Part shown: piece after piece, positions 9,419-18,500 of the stretch
Layout of the letters: each line of letters starts with the position of its first letter
Position numbering within the stretch: the first letter of the stretch is position 1
Origin: Rhizobium tumorigenes
Lineage (GTDB): Bacteria; Pseudomonadota; Alphaproteobacteria; Rhizobiales; Rhizobiaceae
Assembly: GCF_003240565.2 (NCBI RefSeq)
Contig: NZ_CP117255.1
Location: forward strand, 1,612,001 to 1,676,000
Direction of reading: 5' to 3'
Length of the DNA stretch: 64,000 nucleotides
Translations under genes and position numbers: made by a program
Notes under the pieces: model-generated
Seen by the model: the letters and a program-made list of their open reading frames with translations, nothing else
What the model was told of the DNA's origin: nothing
Databases searched by the model: none

Positions 9419-10585
9419 TCACACCCTCAGGAACTGCGAGCCCTTGCCGAAATCCAGCCCGTGAAAGATCTTGGCGTTCAGGTCGCCGGGCGGCACGTCG
9501 AACTGCTTGTAGAGCATGGCGGCAGCAACCTCGCGGACGTCGGCCGTCGGCATCAGGTCCCGGTCGTCGAGCAGTTGCTGGTCGCCGATGCCCGGCCATT
9601 TGCCGAGCACCTTGCCGCCTTCGATCGCGCCCCCGGCAAGCAGGCAGCAGCCCCCGGTGCCGTGGTCCGTTCCCCCGGAGCCGTTCTGGCGGACGGTGCG
9701 GCCGAATTCGGTCATCGCCAGCACCACCGTCGTTTTCCAGACGTCCGGCCCCATCGTATCTTTCAGCGTCACGATCGCTTGTGTCAGGTCTCCGGCCGCC
9801 TTCTTGAACTGGCCTGCCTGCTGGACATGCGTGTCCCAGCCGTTGATCGAGAAGCTGGCGATCCGATAGTCGCCGCGCAGCATCTTGGCCGCCAGCCCGG
9901 CGATATCGGCGATCTGTTCGCCCCGCTTGGCGCCGGGCGGCATGCCCATCTCGGCCGACTGGTCTGCCCGCGTCGCCTCCTCCATGGCCTTGGCGAAGGC
10001 CGGGTCGTTGGCATAGAGGCGCTTCAGGAACTGCACCTCGTCGCCCCCCGTCCCGAGCGTCGAATCCGATGCCCAAACATCTGCGACGTTCGGCCCGGAG
10101 AGAATGAGTTCCGTCGAGGTATTGATGTCGATCGCCTTGCGCGCCGTCGAGCGCGGTATCACTGCGAGCGCCCGGTTCAGCCAGCCGGTCTTTTCCTCCG
10201 CCACATGGTCGCCGCCCGATTCCAGCATGTCCTGGCCATCGAAATGACTGCGCGCATTGCGGTACGGGGTCGAGACGGCGTGGACGAACGCCAGTTCCCT
10301 CGCCTTCCACATCGGCATCAGCCCGGCGGCTGCGGGGTGAAGCCCGAAAAACCCGTCGAGGTCGAGAAGGCCCTGGTCCGGCCTGATGGCGATATCCGGT
10401 CGCAGTCCCGCAAAGGCAGGCTCGCCATAGGGCTGGACAAGATCAAGACCATCCATGGCACCGCGCAGGACGATGGTGACAAACCGGTTGTCGCCCGGCA
10501 TCGCGGCAAAGCTTATCGGCGTGAACACGGGCGCTGCGGCGAGGCAGCAGGCGGAGGCGAGAAAGCTGCGGCGGGAAAGGGCCAT
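9419..10585 (-). CDS. Tat-exported DUF1501 protein
   Basis: A 388-residue protein beginning with a twin-arginine signal (SRRSFLASACCLAAA). The mature part is DUF1501, a family in the alkaline phosphatase/sulfatase-like superfamily: VTIVLRGAMDGLDLV near the start, then SFSINGWDTHVQQAG and MTEFGRTVRQNGSGGTDHGT, the conserved Asp/His positions. Activity is not established for the family. It follows the DUF1800 gene by 10 bp on the same strand; these two families are very often neighbours. The window also encodes TatABC, needed for export. Confidence 0.92.
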   Translation of the reverse strand: MALSRRSFLASACCLAAAPVFTPISFAAMPGDNRFVTIVLRGAMDGLDLVQPYGEPAFAGLRPDIAIRPDQGLLDLDGFFGLHPAAAGLMPMWKARELAFVHAVSTPYRNARSHFDGQDMLESGGDHVAEEKTGWLNRALAVIPRSTARKAIDINTSTELILSGPNVADVWASDSTLGTGGDEVQFLKRLYANDPAFAKAMEEATRADQSAEMGMPPGAKRGEQIADIAGLAAKMLRGDYRIASFSINGWDTHVQQAGQFKKAAGDLTQAIVTLKDTMGPDVWKTTVVLAMTEFGRTVRQNGSGGTDHGTGGCCLLAGGAIEGGKVLGKWPGIGDQQLLDDRDLMPTADVREVAAAMLYKQFDVPPGDLNAKIFHGLDFGKGSQFLRV

Positions 10586-10595
10586 GATCCTGCTC

Positions 10596-12230
10596 CTAGC
10601 GTCGGTTGAAGTCGGGCGAGGCGAGCACCAGTGTCAGCCCCGTCATCCGGTTGGGTGCCTGCGAAACGACACGGATGGTGTCGTCTCGCGCCGCATCGGC
10701 GAGCGTCGCCTTGAGGAATTCGCGCGGATCGTCCTGCTTGCCATACCGACCGGCGGCACGGCGGGACCAGGCCAGCCGCTCGGACAGGGCGCTGGCATTG
10801 ATCCAGGCATCGAAACTGTCGGGAAAGCCTGCAGGGCTCGGCGGCTCCCACACCGGCTCCCCCATGCGGCGAAGGGCATAGAGCCCGAGGCCGCGCGGCA
10901 CATAGAGGGTCGCGTCGAAGGCCGCCTGCTCCTGCTTGCGCCGCTGCACCTCGTCATCGGCCGCCATATCGCCGGGCGGTGACATCTGTGCGCCCGTGGT
11001 GCCGCCGCTCATGGCATTGGCCATGGTCGCCGCACCGGTTGTAGCGACCGGCGCGCCTGCCTTGGCTGCCACAGGCGCCATGGCCGGGGTGCCCGCCGGC
11101 GACATCGTCGCGGCGGCTGCTGCCGGTGGCGTTGCATCGGCGACTTCGAGGCTTTGCGGCGGCGGGCTGACGGCCACTGGATTACGCGGCATATTGAGGG
11201 CGCGCAGGCCGGCGACGACGAAATCGAACGGCGCACGCGCCTTGGCGCCCTCGCCGCTCCAGGCATCGGGATGGTCGAGCATGGTGGCATAGACGGCGGT
11301 CAGGTCGCCCTTGGTGTTCTTCCAGCAATCGACCATCACGTCGATCATCGCTTGCGGCGGCTGGTCGGCGATAAAATGCGCGACCAGCTTGCGACAGATA
11401 TGCTGGGCGGTCTTCGGATGAAGCGCGAGATCATCGAGCATGGCCAGATAGTCGCCCTCGCGACGGACCTTGTCGCCGTAGGTCACGCCCAGCACGTCAT
11501 GGCTGCCGGGCTCCGACATGCCCGGCTTGAAATCCACCGACACCGCCTGCCGGTCGAGCGCGATACCGGTCAATACCATGGCGGCCGAGCGCACGTCTGC
11601 CTGGGTGTAGCCGCTACCCGCACCGAGCGTGTGCAGTTCGATCAGTTCACGCGCGAGATTTTCGTTAAGGCCCTTTTTCTGTTTCAGGCCGGCAGGCGAG
11701 TTTGGTCCCAGCGATTGCGACTGATCGAGATAGATCAGCATCGCCGGATGGCGCGTCACCGCTTTCAAAAGGACGGGAAACGGGGCACCGATATTCGGAC
11801 GGATCGCCTCTGCCTCAAAGAGAGGCACGATCAACCGCATCTGCTGGCTCTTCTGGACGCTGACGGAAAAATGGTTGACCCAGAAGCTCGCCAGTCGCTC
11901 GTAAAAGCCATTCGGCGAGAACACCGCCTGAGCGATGCGCGCGTCGGCGTCGCGCTGATAGATGGCATCGAGGCGGCGATAGACGGCGTTCTCCCGCGCC
12001 CGTTTTGTTTCATCGGGATCGTTACCCTTGCGGATCGCCTGCAGCTGGTCGGCAACGCCGGCCACCGCCTTGCGGCGGGCATCGAACCCGCCGACGGGAA
12101 ACAGCGGCGGGCTGGCTATACCGTCCCTGATCTGCGCAAGAAGGGCTTGCTTGTCGGCAGGTGGCGTTTCGCCCGGCCGGAGACCGGTACCAAACCGCAA
12201 CGCTGCCATCGTCTGGAAAGAAATGCTCAT
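10596..12230 (-). CDS. DUF1800 domain protein
   Basis: A 544-residue protein of the DUF1800 family, recognised by NGFYERLASFWVNHFSVS, ENLARELIELHTLG, and HICRKLVAHFIAD. A Pro/Ala/Met-rich insert of about 90 residues (roughly residues 350-435, repeated PAG, MAPVAAK and GAP units) interrupts the domain. The function is unknown; the gene is first in a two-gene unit with DUF1501. The start at 12230 is supported by a GGTGG-type site upstream; the same reading frame stays open far upstream through the next gene, but that part is not coding. No signal peptide is obvious on this partner. Confidence 0.88.
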   Translation of the reverse strand: MSISFQTMAALRFGTGLRPGETPPADKQALLAQIRDGIASPPLFPVGGFDARRKAVAGVADQLQAIRKGNDPDETKRARENAVYRRLDAIYQRDADARIAQAVFSPNGFYERLASFWVNHFSVSVQKSQQMRLIVPLFEAEAIRPNIGAPFPVLLKAVTRHPAMLIYLDQSQSLGPNSPAGLKQKKGLNENLARELIELHTLGAGSGYTQADVRSAAMVLTGIALDRQAVSVDFKPGMSEPGSHDVLGVTYGDKVRREGDYLAMLDDLALHPKTAQHICRKLVAHFIADQPPQAMIDVMVDCWKNTKGDLTAVYATMLDHPDAWSGEGAKARAPFDFVVAGLRALNMPRNPVAVSPPPQSLEVADATPPAAAAATMSPAGTPAMAPVAAKAGAPVATTGAATMANAMSGGTTGAQMSPPGDMAADDEVQRRKQEQAAFDATLYVPRGLGLYALRRMGEPVWEPPSPAGFPDSFDAWINASALSERLAWSRRAAGRYGKQDDPREFLKATLADAARDDTIRVVSQAPNRMTGLTLVLASPDFNRR

Positions 12231-12370
12231 GCCTGCCACCGCTATCGTTCGTTCGGGGATCAAGAACGAGTGACAGGCTGACAGCCAATTGCGTCCGGAA
12301 TGTTCGGAAAATGCGGCTTTTTCCAGACATGGACAAGATGTAACCGGACGTGGACGAACCAGTCTGGATG

Positions 12371-13636
12371 TTAATGCAGGGCAATCAAGGCGAGCAGCGA
12401 CAGAAGCAGCGCCGGCACCATCACCACGACGCCGAGTTTCAGGAATGCAAAGGCACCGACCTGCAGCCCTTCGCGCCGGAGTGCCGTTAGCCACAGGATG
12501 GTCGCCAGCGAGCCGGTCACCGACAGGTTGGGGCCGAGATCGATGCCGATCAGGATTGCGCCTGATATGGTATCGGAGGCATGCGCCGCCTGGACCGCAC
12601 CGCCCGCCACAAGACCTGCCGGCAGGTTGTTGACGAGATTGGCGAGGAAGGCGACGGCAACGCCGGCAACCGCCGCCGTCTGTCCCGGTGCCGAGGCAGC
12701 ACCGGCCGAAAGCTGGTCGGCCAGCATCTTGGTCAGCCCGGTCTTCTCCAGCGCCTGGACGACAACGAAAAGCCCACCCACCAGCGGCAACACGCTCCAC
12801 GACATCGCGCGCAAGGTCTCCATCGGGCTTTCCCGGCCGACGACCACGATCAGCGCTGCCGTCACGAGACCGCAAACGAAAGTCGGCAGCCCGAGGTCGA
12901 GGCCGAATGCAGAGGCGCCGATCAGGATCAGCGCGGTGACGACGAGGCCGGCACCGGCAAGCTTTGCCGTCGGCGTCAGATGCGGCGCCTCGACGTCGCT
13001 GGCAACGCTGTCCTGCAACAACACGCGGCGCTGCGTCCAATAGAGTAGCACGTATGTGGAGACGACGGCAGCGATCGACGGCAGCGCGAAGGTCGCAAGC
13101 CAGCGCCCGAGCGGCGGCATGTGACCGCCCCCGAAAATCACCAGATTGGCAGGATTGGAGATCGGCAGCACGAAGCTCGCGGCGTTGGCGATGAACGCGC
13201 AGATAAACAGGTAGGGCAGCGGCTCCTTGACCTTGGCGGCCTTGGTCGCAGCATAGACGGCCGGCGTCAGCACCACGGCCGTCGCATCGTTGGACAGGAA
13301 CACGGTGACGACGGTGCCGACGATATAGATCAGCGCGAACAGCCGGACCGGCGAACCCTTCGCGCGACTGGTGGCGATCGCGGCCAGCCAGTCGAACAGC
13401 CCCTCGCGACGGGCGAGCTCGGAGAGCAGCATCATGCCGACGAGGAAAAGGTAGACGTCCAGCCCCTTGCCGACGCCCTGCCATGCTTCAGGCAGCGTCA
13501 GCAGCCCCAGGGCAACCAGCAGCACGGCGCCAGCCACGGCCCATACGGCTTCAGGCCAGCGAAACGGTCGCGTGATGACGCCAAGTGCTGTCAGGGCGGC
13601 GATGCCCCAAGTCAAGGGAACGGCATGGCTCATCAT
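12371..13636 (-). CDS. ArsB/NhaD-type ion permease
   Basis: A 421-residue polytopic membrane protein of the arsenite/Na+ (ArsB/NhaD) permease superfamily, with about eleven helices. Signature segments are VFLSNDATAVVLTPAVYA and LPISNPANLVIFGG in the first half and FLANLVNNLPAGLVAGGA in the second, the inverted repeat of the family. Arsenite efflux is the commonest annotation, but no arsR, arsC or arsH gene lies nearby, so substrate is open (arsenite, citrate or sodium). It has no good ribosome site of its own; a short leader frame overlaps its start. Confidence 0.88.
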   Translation of the reverse strand: MMSHAVPLTWGIAALTALGVITRPFRWPEAVWAVAGAVLLVALGLLTLPEAWQGVGKGLDVYLFLVGMMLLSELARREGLFDWLAAIATSRAKGSPVRLFALIYIVGTVVTVFLSNDATAVVLTPAVYAATKAAKVKEPLPYLFICAFIANAASFVLPISNPANLVIFGGGHMPPLGRWLATFALPSIAAVVSTYVLLYWTQRRVLLQDSVASDVEAPHLTPTAKLAGAGLVVTALILIGASAFGLDLGLPTFVCGLVTAALIVVVGRESPMETLRAMSWSVLPLVGGLFVVVQALEKTGLTKMLADQLSAGAASAPGQTAAVAGVAVAFLANLVNNLPAGLVAGGAVQAAHASDTISGAILIGIDLGPNLSVTGSLATILWLTALRREGLQVGAFAFLKLGVVVMVPALLLSLLALIALH

Positions 13637-13668
13637 AGGCTCGGGCCCGTCCTCAGAGCTGCCTGCAT
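13633..13668 (-). CDS. possible 11-residue leader peptide upstream of the ArsB-like gene
   Basis: A short frame (MQAALRTGPSL, then stop) whose ATG follows a strong AGGAGG site at normal spacing. Its TGA overlaps the ATG of the permease gene by two bases, in a different frame. The permease ATG itself has no close Shine-Dalgarno sequence, so translation may be coupled through this leader. It is too short to be judged by composition, and the alternative is that the strong site simply serves the permease from a distance. Confidence 0.4.
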   Translation of the reverse strand: MQAALRTGPSL

Positions 13669-13669
13669 G

Positions 13670-13976
13670 TCTTGCCTCCTGGTTTCACGATCAATCATTG
13701 TGCTGAATGTCATAGTCAGCATTGGGCCGGACAGCGAACCCGGCAACGCCGACCCTCTACGTTGCGCGCCCTCAGCGGATCACCTCGGCATCGGGATGAA
13801 GACTGCCGGACACCGGATTCACTCAGGTATGTGGGAGGTGCCGGCTGGGTCCAAGAGTTGGTTGCCCACAGCTCATCCGCAATGAACGTACGGCCGCTTG
13901 GTCGACCACACGGCTGATCGGCGCCAAAGGCTTTCACCCGCGATCAAACAAAAGGGCCTGGCCCTGGATAAGGCGA
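13670..13976. other. intergenic region without a recognisable gene
   Basis: About 300 bp between the permease leader and a small basic-protein gene. It holds the upstream region of the permease. It also contains several inverted repeats, among them TGGTCGACCA near 13906 and complementary GGCGCC/GGTGCC segments. I tested by eye for cobalamin, SAM, fluoride, manganese and guanidine riboswitch cores and for 6S and SRP RNA signatures and found none. The frame on the minus strand at 13716-13937 has no family resemblance. Confidence 0.4.
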
Positions 13977-14192
13977 TTACTCCGCAGCTTTTTTCTTTGC
14001 CGGCTTTTTCTTGGGCGCCGCTGCGGCTGCAGCCTTGGCGTCCTCTTCTTCCTTGGCAAGGCGAAGGGCGCGCAGTCGGGTGGTCTTGGCTTCGCGGGCG
14101 CTGTCGCGTGCGTCGATCAGCGTGTAGGCCGCCTCGTTGGTCGCGTCGATCTTTGTGATTGCGGTTGGTCTTTTTGTCGGCGCGTCGGTCAT
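13977..14192 (-). CDS. small hypothetical protein with Lys/Ala-rich tail
   Basis: A 71-residue soluble protein. The first two thirds are mixed charge and helical (NEAAYTLIDARDSAREAKTT), followed by an acidic/alanine stretch and a strongly basic end (APKKKPAKKKAAE), reminiscent of nucleic-acid-binding tails. I do not recognise a family. The ATG at 14192 begins the compact protein; an earlier in-frame ATG at 14246 would add an unlikely cysteine-containing extension. The upstream region is shared with the divergent histidine kinase gene. Confidence 0.65.
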   Translation of the reverse strand: MTDAPTKRPTAITKIDATNEAAYTLIDARDSAREAKTTRLRALRLAKEEEDAKAAAAAAPKKKPAKKKAAE

Positions 14193-14461
14193 GGGGTCGG
14201 TCTCCGCGTTCTGCTCACAGCCAAACCGGGGCATGAAAATCATCACCCCGGCCGCTATCCAATTGACTCGTCTGCCGTTCCGTGCGGTAACGGACAGACC
14301 TTACTATATAAGCGCAATCAACACTAAGCGGCCTCCAAGGTCAATCGATGGCGCCGCGGATAATCATTCATGGACAAGAACCGGCTGGCAATCCCGTTGC
14401 CATCTTTTATACTCTGCGGCATGGAGACTGTCGTTTGCGTTGAACTGGAACTGAGCTGACG

Positions 14462-16486
14462 ATGAGCGATGACACACCCATCCGTACGCCGTTCGATGCG
14501 ATCGACCTGGACCATCTTCGCCGTCTGGAAGCGCTCGAGGCCTACGACATCCTGGATACCGCGCCGGAGCCGGAATTCGACGATATCGTCTATATCGCCT
14601 CCACCGTCTGCAACACCCCGGTATCGCTCATCAGCCTCGTCGAGGCCGACAGGCAATGGTTCAAGGCACGCATCGGTTTTCAGCCCGGCGAGACGCCGAT
14701 CGACCAGTCGGTGTGCGCCCACGCGCTGACGTCGCCCGAACTGCTGATCATTCCCGACCTCACCGTCGATCCCCGCACCCGCCACAATACGCTCGTCACC
14801 CAATCGCCGTTCATCCGCTTTTATGCGGGAGCACCGCTCATCGTTCCCGGTGGCGCGGTGATCGGCACGCTTTGCGTCATCGATACGATGCCACGCCCGG
14901 AAGGGCTGGACGAAAACCAACAGAACCTCCTGCGGGCGCTGGCGCGACAGGTGGTGGCCTTCATGGAAACGCGGCGCGTATCCCACCGCAAGGACGAACT
15001 CTTCCAGCGGCAGAAACGTCTCGCCGCCAGCATCCGCAACAGCGCCAACAAGAACGTCGCCGCCCAGCAGGCCGGACGCATCGGCACCTTTGAAATCGAT
15101 ATTGCCGCAAGCCAGTTGCGCGCCTCCGACGAATTTTGCCGCATCTTCGACGTCCCCCCGGCCGACACCCATCCGACCGCGCTGTTCGAGTCCATGGTCG
15201 TGCCGGAAGATCGCCATATACAGTCGAACGAAGCCACCCGCAGGAATGGCGAAGCCCCGGTAGAAGTCGAATACCGGATCCAGACGGCAAACCATGGCAC
15301 GCGTTGGATCTCCCGCCACGCCAAATACCAGTACGACGCCGATGGCAAGCCGATCACCATGTTCGGCATGGTTCAGGACGTCACGTCGCTAAAGCGGGAT
15401 GCGGCACGCGTCCAGGCTCTGCTCGATCTCGGCGACCGCCTGCGCGAACTCGACGATATCGAGTCCATGGCACTGGCAGCCTCCGACCTGATGGCCAAGG
15501 CGCTGGACGCCAGCCGTGCCGGTTTCGGGCTCGTCGATGTTGACGCCGAAACCCTGATGATACAGCCGGAATGGCGTGCGCCCGGCGTCGCAAGCATCGC
15601 TGGCCTTCACCACTTCCGCGACTACGGTGATTTCGTCGATGAGCTGAAGGCCGGCCAGACGGTCATCATCACCGACGTCGCGACCGACCCGCGCACTCGC
15701 CACAGGGCAGAGGCGCTGCTCGCTATCGGCATCCACGTCCTCGTCAACCTCCCGGTCTTCGACCACGGGCAATTCAAGCTCGCGGTCTTCGTCCACCACG
15801 ACAGACCGCATGAGTGGACGCAGCAGGAAATCGACTTCGTGCGCAGCTTCGGCGACCGCATGCATCTGGCCATCGCCAGGCTCCAGGCGGAAGCCGACCA
15901 GGATGTACTGAACCGGGAAATCGGCCATCGCCTGAAGAACACCTTTGCGATGGTCCAGGCAATCGCCTCGCAGACATTGCGGCCGATCATCGAGCAGGAG
16001 CACGTGCGCAATTTCGAGCGCCGGCTGTACGCGCTGAGTTCCGCCCACGATTCGCTGCTCACACAGGACAGTGACGAGGCGGATATCGGCGCGGTCCTCA
16101 AGCGGACTGCCGAAACCCTCGGTGTCACCGAGCGCATCGACGCCCACGGGCCGTCCATCAATTTCGGTCCGCGCAGCGCCCTGTCGGTATCGTTGCTGTT
16201 CCACGAGCTGATGACCAACGCCATGAAGTACGGTGCCCTTTCGAACGAGGACGGGCGTGTCGCGGTCGAGTGGCAGGTGCTCGAAAGCAACGGCAACCGC
16301 GTTCTGACGATGCGCTGGACGGAGAGTGGCGGCCCGCCGGTAGCCGAGCCTACACGCACTGGTTTTGGCTCAAGGCTGATTAAACGCGGTTTTATGGGAA
16401 CAGGCGGCGTTACTCAGAGTTATTCAAGCCTGGGCTACTCGGTCGAAATGACCGCCGCGCTTTCACAGCTCCAAAGGGCGAATTGA
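14462..16486 (+). CDS. HWE-family sensor histidine kinase, GAF-PAS-GAF
   Basis: A 674-residue soluble kinase. Order: GAF domain (about 10-170; EFDDIVYIASTVCNTPVSLI), a linker, PAS domain (about 195-305; WISRHAKYQYDADGKP at its end), second GAF (about 318-475), then the HWE-type kinase core. The phosphoacceptor is H489 in EIGHRLKNTFAMVQA; HELMTNAMKYGALS is the N-box. The HWE class is common in rhizobia. There is no membrane segment, so it probably senses a cytoplasmic signal such as light, redox or a small ligand; the ligand is not predictable. The response regulator gene follows after 3 bp. Confidence 0.95.
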   Translation: MSDDTPIRTPFDAIDLDHLRRLEALEAYDILDTAPEPEFDDIVYIASTVCNTPVSLISLVEADRQWFKARIGFQPGETPIDQSVCAHALTSPELLIIPDLTVDPRTRHNTLVTQSPFIRFYAGAPLIVPGGAVIGTLCVIDTMPRPEGLDENQQNLLRALARQVVAFMETRRVSHRKDELFQRQKRLAASIRNSANKNVAAQQAGRIGTFEIDIAASQLRASDEFCRIFDVPPADTHPTALFESMVVPEDRHIQSNEATRRNGEAPVEVEYRIQTANHGTRWISRHAKYQYDADGKPITMFGMVQDVTSLKRDAARVQALLDLGDRLRELDDIESMALAASDLMAKALDASRAGFGLVDVDAETLMIQPEWRAPGVASIAGLHHFRDYGDFVDELKAGQTVIITDVATDPRTRHRAEALLAIGIHVLVNLPVFDHGQFKLAVFVHHDRPHEWTQQEIDFVRSFGDRMHLAIARLQAEADQDVLNREIGHRLKNTFAMVQAIASQTLRPIIEQEHVRNFERRLYALSSAHDSLLTQDSDEADIGAVLKRTAETLGVTERIDAHGPSINFGPRSALSVSLLFHELMTNAMKYGALSNEDGRVAVEWQVLESNGNRVLTMRWTESGGPPVAEPTRTGFGSRLIKRGFMGTGGVTQSYSSLGYSVEMTAALSQLQRAN

Positions 16487-16489
16487 CAG

Positions 16490-16873
16490 ATGGCATCGAC
16501 ATTGCCGACCAAGAAAATCGTTCTCGTCGTCGAGGATGAACCGCTTTTGCGGATGATGGCGGCAGATCTGGTCGAGCGGGCCGGGTTCGATGTGGTCGAA
16601 GCGACCGACGCGGACGAGGCTGTGCACATCCTTGAAACCAGAACCGACATCCGCATCGTCTTTACGGATATCGATATGCCGGGCAGCATGAATGGTATGT
16701 TTCTTGCTGCCGCGATCCGCGACCGCTGGCCGCCGATCGACATCATCATCACCTCCGGCCATGCCACCGCCGAAGAGGTCGTGATGCCGGAGCGCAGCAT
16801 CTTCTTCTCCAAGCCTTACGACTCAACCAAGCTTACGGCTACGCTGCACGCGCTGGCGGCACGCGCTTACTAG
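16490..16873 (+). CDS. single-domain response regulator
   Basis: A 127-residue CheY-like receiver without an output domain. Acidic pair in VVEDEP, phosphoacceptor D60 in FTDIDMPG, a threonine/serine at IITSGH and the conserved lysine in FSKPY are all present, so it should be phosphorylated. It starts 3 bp after the HWE kinase gene and is almost certainly its partner. Single-domain regulators of this kind act by protein contact or as phosphate sinks; no downstream target is identifiable. Confidence 0.95.
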   Translation: MASTLPTKKIVLVVEDEPLLRMMAADLVERAGFDVVEATDADEAVHILETRTDIRIVFTDIDMPGSMNGMFLAAAIRDRWPPIDIIITSGHATAEEVVMPERSIFFSKPYDSTKLTATLHALAARAY

Positions 16874-17051
16874 CGTCATCGACGGGCAAGTTAGCTGGAC
16901 TGGAGCCATCCCAGCAGCGGGGTGGTGTCACAAACCAGCAACGGGCTCTTGCAGCAGGCATTGCGCCTTCATACCTTAAGGCAAGAGATCTGACCGACGT
17001 GGCATCGTCGTCGTGCTCTCCCGACCATCAGACCGCCGTGAGGATAATCCA

Positions 17052-17957
17052 GTGCCGATTGAAAAACTCCTGCCATCCATTGTCGCCCTGCGTTCCAGCA
17101 TCGCAGAGGATGCCTTCACCGCCTCGACGCTTGGAACCATCCGCGAGGGCAGCGGCGTCGTCATTCGCGACAACGGCCTGGTGCTGACGATCGGCTATCT
17201 CATCACGGAGGCTGAAGAGGTCTGGTTGACGCGCAGGGATGGCAAGGTCGTCCCGGCACATGCTCTCGCCTTCGATCAAGAGACCGGCTTCGGGCTGGTC
17301 CAGGCGCTCGGCCCTCTCGACGTGCCGGCGCTGCCGATCGGCGATGCGACAGCAACCCAGCTCGGCGACGCCGTCGTGCTCGCGGATGGCCTCGGCAATG
17401 CGGTGTCGTCGAAAATCGTCGCCAAGCAGGAATTTGCCGGCTACTGGGAATATCTTCTCGACGAAGCGATCTTCATCTCGCCGGCCCACCCATCCTGGGG
17501 CGGCGCGGCGCTGATCGACGAACACGGCAAGCTGCTCGGCATCGGCTCGCTGCGCCTGCAGATGAGCCAGGGCGGCAAGGTCGCCGATATCAACATGGTC
17601 GTGCCGATCAACCTCCTGGAACCGATTCTCGACGACCTGCTGCACCGAGGTCAGATCGACAAGCCGCCACGTCCATGGTTGGGCGCGTTTTCGGCCGAGA
17701 ACAACGGTGAGGTCGTGGTGATGAATGTGGCTGCAGGCGGCCCGGCGGCAGAAGCAGGTCTGCGTCCCGGCGACATCATCTCGGAAATCCGCGATGCGGA
17801 AGTCGATGGGCTCGCAGATTTCTACCGTCAGGTCTGGAAGAGCGGACCGGCTGGCGCCGAGATCCCGATGCGCGTGCTGCGCGATGGCCGAGAAGCATGG
17901 CTGCGCGTCAAATCCGCGGATCGCGGCAGCTTCCTGAAGAAGCCGCAAATGCAATAG
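17052..17957 (+). CDS. Deg/HtrA-like protein with PDZ domain, catalytic residues missing
   Basis: A 301-residue trypsin-fold plus PDZ protein of the S1C family. Strand order fits HtrA: GSGVVIRDNGLVLTIGYLI, where an active enzyme has a histidine after LTN, then DQETGFGLVQ at the aspartate position, and PSWGGAAL where GNSGGPL is expected. The histidine and the nucleophile serine are therefore absent; a PDZ domain (GGPAAEAGLRPGDIISEI) follows at about residues 225-290. No signal peptide. A GTG at 17052 with GAGGAT upstream is preferred over the ATG at 17013. Likely a binding or scaffold protein, not a protease. Confidence 0.87.
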   Translation: MPIEKLLPSIVALRSSIAEDAFTASTLGTIREGSGVVIRDNGLVLTIGYLITEAEEVWLTRRDGKVVPAHALAFDQETGFGLVQALGPLDVPALPIGDATATQLGDAVVLADGLGNAVSSKIVAKQEFAGYWEYLLDEAIFISPAHPSWGGAALIDEHGKLLGIGSLRLQMSQGGKVADINMVVPINLLEPILDDLLHRGQIDKPPRPWLGAFSAENNGEVVVMNVAAGGPAAEAGLRPGDIISEIRDAEVDGLADFYRQVWKSGPAGAEIPMRVLRDGREAWLRVKSADRGSFLKKPQMQ

Positions 17958-17968
17958 GCACATCAAAA

Positions 17969-18006
17969 TCGGCAGCGATCACAAGACCGCTGCCGACATT
18001 TTTCTT
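17969..18006 (+). terminator. Rho-independent terminator
   Basis: A perfect 9-bp stem (TCGGCAGCG at 17969-17977 with CGCTGCCGA at 17988-17996, 10-base loop) followed by a T-rich tract. It ends the Deg-like gene; the same structure lies just past the stop of the convergent small gene. Confidence 0.8.
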
Positions 18007-18218
18007 CAGTTGAATTTTCCGCGCCTGGATTTTTTGGCAAGCCGCAGGACGTGGTCGTCGGCGATGTCGGCAAGTATGACCGCAACTTCCATCTCACGCC
18101 AGCCTGCAGCGGTCGCCTCGGCAACGAGGCGCGCAAAAGCGATTTCCATCGCGCTCGCGCAATCGCCATCGAGTTCGTGATCTTCTTCTGTGGTCTTGGG
18201 CGAAATTTGACTATCCAT
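18006..18218 (-). CDS. small hypothetical protein
   Basis: A 70-residue protein, acidic at the start (TTEEDHELDGD) and basic at the end (KKSRRGKFN), with a helical core FARLVAEATAAGWREMEVAVILADIADDHVL (written here in part) that resembles a compact two-helix domain. No family is recognised. It has no hydrophobic segment. Convergent with the Deg-like gene and divergent from the MFS gene, separated from the latter by about 280 bp in which no other gene is seen. Confidence 0.6.
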   Translation of the reverse strand: MDSQISPKTTEEDHELDGDCASAMEIAFARLVAEATAAGWREMEVAVILADIADDHVLRLAKKSRRGKFN

Positions 18219-18500
18219 AATTCTACCATGGCGTGAATGGGACCGGATGTGAAGTCCGGAGTGATTTGATATCCGCGTGTATCAGTTATCCCTGTGTCAA
18301 TCTGGGGCCCATTTTTGGGTTCACATTTGTGTCGCCCCACTGGCCCTGCGGCGAGGGCCAGCGCTAAAATGAAAACTGCGGGGAACGATTGTTCGCACGG
18401 TGTGTTGGTTGCCGCTTTACAAGACACAGCAAATATATAATTCGCTGGAACTCATGAGCAATCAACGCCATCGGCTGGTGCAGCCGCGGCCCATCCGGAG

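Noticed and set aside
10596..13484. A 962-codon open frame on the minus strand covering the DUF1800 gene and most of the ArsB-like gene
   Set aside because: Only the part from 12230 downward has family motifs and a ribosome site; the upstream part overlaps the permease gene in another frame and is an effect of high GC.
14324..15319. A 331-codon open frame antisense to the HWE kinase start
   Set aside because: No domain; overlaps the well-supported GAF and PAS region.
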